DNA of 64,000 nt from JAPWJZ01 sp966211335. GTDB taxonomy: Bacteria > Pseudomonadota > Alphaproteobacteria > Micavibrionales > UBA2020. Positions 55,615 through 61,997 of this stretch are shown here, in pieces (position 1 is the stretch's first letter; every line of letters starts with the position of its first letter). Both the position numbers and the translations under genes were made by a program. The notes below the pieces were generated by a model. The model ran no database searches. It saw only the letters and a list, made by a program, of their open reading frames with translations, and was not told where the DNA came from. Location of the stretch: NCBI GenBank assembly GCA_966211335.1, contig CBIHNF010000001.1, forward strand, positions 62,001 through 126,000, in the 5' to 3' direction.

Positions 55615-56099
55615 CAGTTCACCAGCAGGCCCGGCTTGGCGATGATTTCCAGCGCCTTGTTGATTTTCAGCATTGTCGAATTGTCAAAGGCGCAGAGGCG
55701 GTAGCGCGGCAGGGCGACGCCGAGAATCTCGAAGGTTTCAGGGTCCGGCAGGCGCGGCACTTCATCCCGCTTCACAAGGTCAATCACAAGGCTGACGCGC
55801 GTTGCCGGCGCGACGGGGTAGCGCAACAGGCCGATGCCGCGCACCTCCAGCAGGCCGCGGATGCTTTCGACATGATCGGCGTAAATGCGGTTGTGGCGCT
55901 TTTCAAAACCGACCTGGTCATCGCAAATCAGCTGCCCGCCCGCCTCGATCAGCCGGAAGGCAAGGTCGGACTTGCCGGCGCCGGACAGGCCGCGCAGAAA
56001 AATACAAGCCGCTTCCCCGCCGACAGGGCGCAGCAGCACGGCGGTGCCATGCAGCGTCGTCTTCGTCGGTTCCGGCGGCGGTGTGCGCGTGATACCCAA
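55614..56099 (-). CDS. hprK: HPr kinase/phosphorylase, short alphaproteobacterial type
   Basis: 161 residues from a TTG at 56099 (AAAGG about six bases upstream, 20 bases after the folC stop). No better start exists, and longer frames overlap folC. LRGLSGAGKSDLAFRLIEAGG is the P-loop and LICDDQ the capping acidic pair; VRGIGLLRYPVAP follows. Only the catalytic domain is present, as is usual in alphaproteobacteria. It phosphorylates Ser48 of HPr. Confidence 0.9.
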   Translation of the reverse strand: MGITRTPPPEPTKTTLHGTAVLLRPVGGEAACIFLRGLSGAGKSDLAFRLIEAGGQLICDDQVGFEKRHNRIYADHVESIRGLLEVRGIGLLRYPVAPATRVSLVIDLVKRDEVPRLPDPETFEILGVALPRYRLCAFDNSTMLKINKALEIIAKPGLLVN

Positions 56100-56119
56100 G
56101 GGTTGGCCTTTAACAGGAA

Positions 56120-57478
56120 TTAAGCGGCTTCGTTGATCTTCAGGGCGTGCCCGACAAGATAGAGCGACCCTGTTATGATTATACGCTGCGGGGCCTTGAA
56201 TTGGAAGGTAAGAGCGCGGATGGCGCTTTCCAGATTGGGTGCAGGCCGCGCATCGGCAAAGCCCGCGCCTTTCAAATAATTGCAAAGTTCATCGGCCGAG
56301 AGCATGGGCGCATCAATATTGGCGTCCACCGCCTGAATGGTGACGGGAATACCGGCTAGCTTCTCATAAAAATTGTCGGGTTCCTTGCGGCGCTTGTAGC
56401 CCGTAATGATATGCGGCGGTTTGTCCGCCCCCCAGGCCTTGACCTGCGCCATCAACACTTCCGCGCCGCTGTCGTTATGCGCGCCGTCGACCCAGAGTTC
56501 CCAGCCGGAAGGCAGTAATTTTGCCAGCGCGCCGGACTCCAGCCGCTGCAGGCGGCCCTGCCAGCGCACGCTGTTCATGGCTTTCGTCAGCACAGGTTCG
56601 GAAAGGCAGGTCATGAAGGGGCTTTGCGCAATTGCGGCAATGGCCGTGCCCGCGTTGACGACTTGGTGACTACCCAAGAGGCGCGGCAGCGGCAGGCTGA
56701 ATTCCATGCCGCGGGCGCGATAGATGAAACCCTTGTCGTCTTCTTCAACCGACCATTCACGGTTGGCAAGAAACATCGGCGCATGCAGTGCGGCGGCGCG
56801 GGTTTCAAAAATTTTCAAGACGTCATTATCCGTCTGCGGCGCGACGATAACGGGGCAGTTTTGCTTGATGATGCCAGCCTTGTTTTCGGCAATCAGCGGC
56901 AGGGTTGCGCCCAAGAGGCGCATGTGGTCGAAAGAAATACGCGTCAGCAGGCTGATGCTTTTTTCAACCACGTTGGTCGCGTCATAGGTGCCGCCAAGGC
57001 CGGTTTCCAGCAGCACGGCATCCGCCTTGTGGCGTTGGAAAGCGAGGAAGGTAAGTGCGGTGAAGAATTCGAAGAAGGATACGGGTTCATCCCCGCCTGC
57101 CGCTTCACATTCATCAATCAGCGAGAGCAGCAAATCATCGGAGATTTCCTTGCCGCCGATGACGATGCGTTCTTCAAACCGCACCAGATGCGGGGAAATG
57201 AATTTATGGACAGTGAGTCCCGCTGATTCCAGAATGGCCTGAATAAAGGCGAGGGAGGAGCCCTTGCCATTGGTGCCCGCCACATGAAAAACCGGCTGCA
57301 AATGGAGGTGTGGATTGCCAAGGTTTTCGAGGAAATTCTGGAAGCGTGACAGCCCCGCCGGCAGCATGGGTTCATGCTTTTCGCGCACAGCAGTAATTGC
57401 GTTTTCAACCGCAGGATTGGGCGAATAGGTATATTCGGTTAAGGGCGCTTGCTCGGCGATTTTCAGCGGCTCGGGCAT
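56120..57478 (-). CDS. folC: Folylpolyglutamate synthase/dihydrofolate synthase
   Basis: 452 residues, Mur-ligase family. The nucleotide loop GTNGKGSSLAFIQAIL, the TGLGGTYDATNVV segment and LWVDGAHNDSGAEVL are intact. It makes dihydrofolate and adds glutamates to folates. AAAGGATTTTCA precedes the ATG; accD lies 18 bases upstream. The accD-folC pairing is usual in alphaproteobacteria. Confidence 0.95.
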   Translation of the reverse strand: MPEPLKIAEQAPLTEYTYSPNPAVENAITAVREKHEPMLPAGLSRFQNFLENLGNPHLHLQPVFHVAGTNGKGSSLAFIQAILESAGLTVHKFISPHLVRFEERIVIGGKEISDDLLLSLIDECEAAGGDEPVSFFEFFTALTFLAFQRHKADAVLLETGLGGTYDATNVVEKSISLLTRISFDHMRLLGATLPLIAENKAGIIKQNCPVIVAPQTDNDVLKIFETRAAALHAPMFLANREWSVEEDDKGFIYRARGMEFSLPLPRLLGSHQVVNAGTAIAAIAQSPFMTCLSEPVLTKAMNSVRWQGRLQRLESGALAKLLPSGWELWVDGAHNDSGAEVLMAQVKAWGADKPPHIITGYKRRKEPDNFYEKLAGIPVTIQAVDANIDAPMLSADELCNYLKGAGFADARPAPNLESAIRALTFQFKAPQRIIITGSLYLVGHALKINEAA

Positions 57479-57496
57479 TGAAAATCCTTTGCGACG

Positions 57497-58405
57497 TCAG
57501 CCTTCGCCTTTTTTGCGGGCATCAGGTGGGCGTTTGTGTTCCGCCATGCCGCTGCGCTTTTGCGTCAGCAGCTGCAGGATGGTGACAAGCTTCTGGCGCA
57601 AATCACCGCGCGGTACGACAAGATCCACCATGCCATGCGCCTGCAGGTATTCCGCCGTCTGGAAGCCTTCTGGCAGCTGGGCGCGGATGGTTTCCTGAAT
57701 GACGCGGCGACCGGCAAAGCCGATCTGCGCGCCGGGTTCGGCAATATGCAGGTCGCCAAGCATCGCGAAAGAGGCGGAAACGCCGCCGGTGGTTGGGTCG
57801 GTCAGCAGCACAATATAGGGCAGGCCCGCTTCCTTCACCTGTTCGACCGCGATGACGGAGCGCGGCATCTGCATCAGGGAAATCATACCCTCCTGCATGC
57901 GCGCGCCGCCCGAAGCAGGGATGACGATATAGGGCGCTTTGAGGGAGACAGCGAGGCGCGCGCCGGTGATCAAACCGTCACCCACCGCCGCACCCATGGA
58001 GCCGCCCATGAAGTCGAAATTGAAAGCAGCGATGACGACGGGCGATCCGCCCATCAACCCGTTGGCCACAACAATCGCGTCCTTCTTGCCGGTTTCGGTC
58101 TGGGCGTCCTTCAGGCGGTCGGCGTATTTTTTGCGGTCGCGGAATTTGAGCGGGTCATGCACGGGTTTCGGCAAATCGGATTCTGTATAGATGCCGGAAT
58201 CAAACAGCATCTTCAGCCGCTCCTCCACGCTCATGCGCAGGTGGTAGCCGCAGTGGTGGCAGACGTTGAGGTTCTTCACCAGTTCCTGGTGGTGCAGCAT
58301 GGTCTCGCAGCCGGGGCACTTCTGCCAGAGGTTGTCGGGGACATCCTTCTTGGCGGTGATGAGGGCCTTGATCTTGGGCCGGACGAAGTTCGTAATCCAG
58401 TTCAT
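57497..58405 (-). CDS. accD: Acetyl-CoA carboxylase carboxyltransferase subunit beta
   Basis: 302 residues. A zinc ribbon (CPGCETMLHHQELVKNLNVC shown in part, then HHCGYH) precedes the carboxyltransferase core with PYIVIPASGGARMQEGMISL and LTDPTTGGVSASFAMLGD. With AccA it moves the carboxyl from biotin to acetyl-CoA. Its 5' side faces an ankyrin gene across a 160-bp divergent region. Confidence 0.96.
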   Translation of the reverse strand: MNWITNFVRPKIKALITAKKDVPDNLWQKCPGCETMLHHQELVKNLNVCHHCGYHLRMSVEERLKMLFDSGIYTESDLPKPVHDPLKFRDRKKYADRLKDAQTETGKKDAIVVANGLMGGSPVVIAAFNFDFMGGSMGAAVGDGLITGARLAVSLKAPYIVIPASGGARMQEGMISLMQMPRSVIAVEQVKEAGLPYIVLLTDPTTGGVSASFAMLGDLHIAEPGAQIGFAGRRVIQETIRAQLPEGFQTAEYLQAHGMVDLVVPRGDLRQKLVTILQLLTQKRSGMAEHKRPPDARKKGEG

Positions 58406-58490
58406 GCGCGGGGTCTGTCCTTGTGAGGAAAAGCCGTTTCAGAAGGGCAATTTCTAACATAAGGGGGGCTTGTTGCGGCAGAAAATATTG

Positions 58491-58507
58491 GTTTTTATTG
58501 CCATAAT
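58491..58507 (+). promoter_or_regulatory. 17-bp motif shared with 32778-32794, copy 2
   Basis: GTTTTTATTGCCATAAT, identical to the copy before the HRxGAPA gene. It lies upstream of the candidate promoter of the ankyrin operon. Confidence 0.45.
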
Positions 58508-58518
58508 ATGCCATGGCG

Positions 58519-58547
58519 TTGACATAACCGCCTTAGGGGCGTACAAA
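58519..58547 (+). promoter_or_regulatory. Promoter of the ankyrin pair
   Basis: TTGACA, 17-base spacer, TACAAA. The -35 context is TTGACATAACCGCC. Transcription would start near 58554, a few bases before the first possible start codon. Confidence 0.6.
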
Positions 58548-58576
58548 TAAATGACCCCGTTAACCTTTTGCAGAAG

Positions 58577-58849
58577 ATGCTCTTCCCCATGGCCGGAAAG
58601 GTCCAGTTCAATACTGTCTCGCTGAATGCGCCGATGTCGCCGGAAGACATGGGGCGGCACCTGCTGCTGGAAGCCTGCAAGGATTACCCCGATTTCCAAA
58701 AGGCCCTCGGCCTTATCGAATGCGGCGCGACGACCAATGTGCGGGACGACAATGGCTTCACCGCGCTGATGTGGGCGGTGACCAAGGGCCATGATGATCT
58801 GGCTGATGCCATCATCCAGCGCGGGCGTGAAGAAGATTATGCCGAATAG
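58577..58849 (+). CDS. Short ankyrin-repeat protein
   Basis: About 90 residues if started at ATG 58577; TTG 58568 and ATG 58589 are alternatives and none has a good ribosome site. It holds HLLLEACKDYPDFQKALGLI and GFTALMWAVTKGHDDLADAI, about two ankyrin units, then stops at REEDYAE. The next ankyrin frame starts 11 bases before this stop in the +1 frame, so the two may be a split gene or a coupled pair. Confidence 0.65.
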   Translation: MLFPMAGKVQFNTVSLNAPMSPEDMGRHLLLEACKDYPDFQKALGLIECGATTNVRDDNGFTALMWAVTKGHDDLADAIIQRGREEDYAE

Positions 58850-59468
58850 CCCCAACCCCAATTCGCCCTTCCGGCTGGGCCAGTCGCTGCTGCGCGAATT
58901 GCAGGATGCGGAGGGCGATGCCGATACCGCCATCAAGCTCATTGCCCTTGGCGCGGATGCGAATGCGGAAGATATGCATGGCTTGAGCTGCCTTGCCATC
59001 GCCGCGCGCCGCGGCTGGGCGGATGTGACGGCGGCGCTGCTGCAGTCCGACGCAAAAGTCGACTGGCGCAACCAGGACGGCTGGACGCCGCTGCTCTGGG
59101 CCGTCACCAACGGTCACACGGCCGTCGCGGAAGTTTTGCTGAAATACAAAGCCGATGTGAACGCGCAGAACGAGAACAGCGATACGCCCCTTATCATGGC
59201 GACGATGATCGATGATGAACCTGTCCGTGTTCCCATGGCGAAACTGCTGCTGAAACACGGCGCGGATGTGACGATTGAAGGCAAGAACGGCCAGCGCGCC
59301 CATGAATCCGCGATCGAGCAGCATGATGATGCGATGATAAAATTATTGCAGCCCTTATTCGACCGCACCCAGCCGGCGATCACGCCCCGCGCGCTTCAGT
59401 CCGCGACAACGCTGGAGAAAGACCTGCGGCCGTTGAAACCTGTAAAGTTCAAGCCGCCCGGGCATTGA
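58839..59468 (+). CDS. Ankyrin-repeat protein with PLKPVKFKPP C-terminus
   Basis: 209 residues from the ATG at 58839 (GAAGAAGATT upstream). About four ankyrin repeats run from residue 20 to 175 (GLSCLAIAARRGWADVTAAL; GWTPLLWAVTNGHTAVAEVL; a longer third unit with an MIDDEPVRVPM insertion). A linker leads to DLRPLKPVKFKPPGH, one of five similar ends in this window. Its last 20 bases overlap the convergent pyrF. Confidence 0.8.
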   Translation: MPNSPNPNSPFRLGQSLLRELQDAEGDADTAIKLIALGADANAEDMHGLSCLAIAARRGWADVTAALLQSDAKVDWRNQDGWTPLLWAVTNGHTAVAEVLLKYKADVNAQNENSDTPLIMATMIDDEPVRVPMAKLLLKHGADVTIEGKNGQRAHESAIEQHDDAMIKLLQPLFDRTQPAITPRALQSATTLEKDLRPLKPVKFKPPGH

Positions 59469-60171
59469 TGGACTGCAGAATTTCCGCCGCCGCCGCCGCA
59501 GGGTTTGCCGCCTGCGTAATCGGCCGGCCGATCACCAGATAATCCGCGCCCAGCGCCGCCGCCTCGACAGGCGTCATAATGCGCTTCTGATCGCCCGCTG
59601 CACTTCCTGCAGGGCGAATGCCGGGAACGACGAGCAGCGTTTCGGGTTTCAGAATTTTGCGCAGCACGGCGATTTCCTGCGGCGAACAGACAATCCCGTG
59701 AAGGCCGCAGTCTTCAGCGAGTTTCGCGAGGTGCTGTACCTGTTCTGCTGCGGGAGCCTTCTGGCCGATTTCGCCAAGGTCCTTGTCATCCAGCGTGGTG
59801 AGGACAGTGACGCCAAGTAATTTCGGCGCGGCAACACTGTGTTCAACTGCGGCTTCGGCCGCCGCCTTCACCGCCGCCTGCATCATGGCACGGCCGCCGG
59901 AGGTGTGAATGGTGATGAAGTCCGGCGCGGCCTTGACGGCGGAGCGGATGGCGCCCGCAACCGTGTTGGGAATATCATGTAATTTGAGGTCGAGGAAAAT
60001 TTCAACCTTGCCACCCGCCGCCGTGCGCAGCTCTTTGATGCAGGCAGGACCTTCTGCGGTAAAAAGCTCGAGCCCGATTTTAAAACCGAGGTTTGCGCCG
60101 GAGAGTTTTTCCACAAGTATTTTCGCCTCTGCAATATCCGCAGCGTCAATGGCGCAGAAAATACCTGTCAT
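59449..60171 (-). CDS. pyrF: Orotidine 5'-phosphate decarboxylase
   Basis: 240 residues. FLDLKLHDIPNTVAGAI holds the Lys/Asp catalytic set; GVTVLTTLDD and VVPGIRPAG with GADYLVIGRPIT form the phosphate site. It makes UMP. It follows the RidA gene by eleven bases. Its 3' end overlaps an ankyrin gene on the other strand by 20 bases. Confidence 0.95.
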   Translation of the reverse strand: MTGIFCAIDAADIAEAKILVEKLSGANLGFKIGLELFTAEGPACIKELRTAAGGKVEIFLDLKLHDIPNTVAGAIRSAVKAAPDFITIHTSGGRAMMQAAVKAAAEAAVEHSVAAPKLLGVTVLTTLDDKDLGEIGQKAPAAEQVQHLAKLAEDCGLHGIVCSPQEIAVLRKILKPETLLVVPGIRPAGSAAGDQKRIMTPVEAAALGADYLVIGRPITQAANPAAAAAEILQSINARAA

Positions 60172-60182
60172 GGGAAAATTCC

Positions 60183-60647
60183 TTATTTAATTTCGAAGAT
60201 CGCATCCACCTCGACCGCCGCGCCGAGCGGCAAAGCGGCGACGCCGACGGCGGCACGCGCATGTTTACCAGCCTCCGCGAAAACCGCGACGATCAAATCA
60301 GACGCGCCGTTGATGACTTTGGGATGATCATAAAAATCATGCGTCGAGGCGACAAAGCCGCCGAGGCGCAGGCAGCGCGTAATGCGGCTAAGATCGCCGT
60401 TCAGCGCGGCATTCGCCTGCGCGATGATATTGATGGCGCAGGCCTTCGCTGCCTCCTGCCCTTCCTCGACCGACATATTTTCCCCAAGCTGGCCTTTGAT
60501 GAGATGGCCGTCTTTCGACGGCAGCTGGCCGGAGATATACAGAGTGTTGCCGGAAATGGTGTAGGGCACATAGTTGGCCAGCGGCGCCGCCAGCTGCGGC
60601 AGCACGATGTTGAGGGCAGTGAGGCGTTCGGAAATTTTGTCGGACAT
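60183..60647 (-). CDS. RidA family protein (YjgF-like, long form)
   Basis: 154 residues. NTLYISGQLPSKDGHLIKGQ and the C-terminal HARAAVGVAALPLGAAVEVD segment place it in the YjgF/RidA superfamily, in the longer subgroup common in alphaproteobacteria. Classical RidA deaminates reactive enamines and imines. The catalytic arginine of the archetype is probably present in HARAAVG, but subgroup function is unsure. AAAGGAGCTTTTTC precedes the ATG. Confidence 0.9.
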   Translation of the reverse strand: MSDKISERLTALNIVLPQLAAPLANYVPYTISGNTLYISGQLPSKDGHLIKGQLGENMSVEEGQEAAKACAINIIAQANAALNGDLSRITRCLRLGGFVASTHDFYDHPKVINGASDLIVAVFAEAGKHARAAVGVAALPLGAAVEVDAIFEIK

Positions 60648-60714
60648 GAAAAAGCTCCTTTAGCGATGAACCTAAAGGAGCTTATGCCGTCATGCAACGG
60701 TGGCTTGAAGCGAC

Positions 60715-60888
60715 CTACATATTGCTGAGGTCGAGCTTGGCGAAATTGTTGTATTCAACGTCCGGCGCGACGGTTGCGACCATCACTTCCTTGCGCGGCG
60801 AGGAGGCGGAAAAGCCGGAGCGGAGATCCGGCATGCTGGCAGCCCAGGCCTCGGCTTCGGGGAAGTTTGCTTCTTTAATGACGTTCAT
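60715..60888 (-). CDS. Small hypothetical protein
   Basis: 57 residues; AAGGCACAAC precedes the ATG. The sequence contains NFPEAEAWAASMPDL and EVMVATVAPDVEYNNF, without membrane segment, cysteine or known domain. The intact frame and ribosome site support it as real. It lies 67 bases before the RidA gene and may be in its transcript. Confidence 0.55.
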   Translation of the reverse strand: MNVIKEANFPEAEAWAASMPDLRSGFSASSPRKEVMVATVAPDVEYNNFAKLDLSNM

Positions 60889-60965
60889 GTTGTGCCTTGC
60901 CTTCTTTACGCCGGTAAGATGCGCTTCTTTATTCTGGTAATAGGTTCAGTATAGGCTTTGAAAGA

Positions 60966-60980
60966 TTAACACAGCGTTAA
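60966..60980. promoter_or_regulatory. Candidate CtrA site
   Basis: TTAA-CACAGCG-TTAA matches the CtrA consensus TTAA-N7-TTAA. It lies in the 275-bp divergent gap between the small 57-residue gene and an ankyrin gene. The rest of the gap is strongly AT-rich, with no other clear element. Confidence 0.5.
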
Positions 60981-61163
60981 GATTGGCAGCGTTCAAGTGG
61001 CTTGAGAATATATTTTAAGTAATTGAAAATATAAGGAAATGTAGTGGGAACTTTGTCCATTTCATATGTTTTACATATTATTTGCTATTTTAAGCCTCTT
61101 TCGGCATAATGTTGCTCACCTTTCCGCGGGGAGAATCGGCAAGGGCATCTAGGGGGAAGAATC

Positions 61164-61997
61164 ATGAGTTTGCTGAAAGCCATCTTTAATCGCGCCGCGC
61201 CTGCGCTGACGCCGGAGCAACAGCTGGCGCTGGATACTGCGCTGCTGGATGCCGCCCAGTTCAATAATGTCGAGAAGATAAAAGAGCTGCTGGACAAGGG
61301 CGCCAATATCAACGCCCGCGCGCCGAATACGGAAGACACTCCCCTCATCATCGCCAGCCGCGAAGACGATCTGGCAGATGTCGTCAACTTCCTGCTCGAC
61401 CAGAAGCCCGACCTGACCCCCGTCAACAGCATCGGCCAGACGGCATTACACGTTATTCTGCGGGAGCATAACAGCGCTGCCTGCGCCATCCGCATGATTA
61501 ACGCGGACGCGCCATTGAATGGACGCGACATGCACGGCGCGACCCCCGCCTTCTGGGCGGCGCAAGACGGCCGCACTGATGTAATGGAAGCGCTGATCGC
61601 CAAGGACGCCGACCTGACCATACCCAACAACGCGGGCGAACTGCCGCTGATGCATGCGACGAAACTGCCGCACCCCGCAACGGTTGCCGTGATGCTGAAA
61701 GCGAATGCCGGCATCGACGTGCCGGACGAGGAAGGCATGACGGGCCTGATGTGGTCTATTCTGCTGCACAAGCCCAAACAGGCGATGTTGTACATAGAAG
61801 CGGGCTGCAACATTATGATGCAGAACAAAGCCGGCGAAAACGCGCTCGACCTTGCGAAAAAAGAAGGCCTTGATGAGGTTGCGACCGCCCTGCGCCTGAA
61901 GATGGCAGAAAATATGGCGCCGATTTTGGAAGGCGTCAAAATCAAGCCGATCAAAACCGTCCGCTTCGCCGCGAAGCCGCCGACGAGCTTGCGTTAA
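61164..61997 (+). CDS. Ankyrin-repeat protein with PIKTVRF C-terminus
   Basis: 277 residues, soluble. About six ankyrin repeats run from residue 30 to 240 (TPLIIASREDDLADVVNFLL; TPAFWAAQDGRTDVMEALIA; GMTGLMWSILLHKPKQAML). The end is IKPIKTVRFAAKPPTSLR, the fifth case of the shared C-terminal motif, here with nine residues after the Phe. GGGGGAAGAATC lies before the ATG. It converges on the ribonucleotide reductase gene with no gap. Confidence 0.85.
   Translation: MSLLKAIFNRAAPALTPEQQLALDTALLDAAQFNNVEKIKELLDKGANINARAPNTEDTPLIIASREDDLADVVNFLLDQKPDLTPVNSIGQTALHVILREHNSAACAIRMINADAPLNGRDMHGATPAFWAAQDGRTDVMEALIAKDADLTIPNNAGELPLMHATKLPHPATVAVMLKANAGIDVPDEEGMTGLMWSILLHKPKQAMLYIEAGCNIMMQNKAGENALDLAKKEGLDEVATALRLKMAENMAPILEGVKIKPIKTVRFAAKPPTSLR

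Noticed and set aside
56110..56125. CtrA-like TTAA pair near the folC end
   Set aside because: The spacer is six bases, not seven, and it is inside coding sequence.
56100..56285. Longer N-terminus for HprK
   Set aside because: It would run back into folC and has no conserved residues; short HprK proteins starting just before the P-loop domain are normal in alphaproteobacteria.
53948..57478. Complete sugar PTS
   Set aside because: No EIIB or EIIC gene is present; the set is a regulatory chain only.
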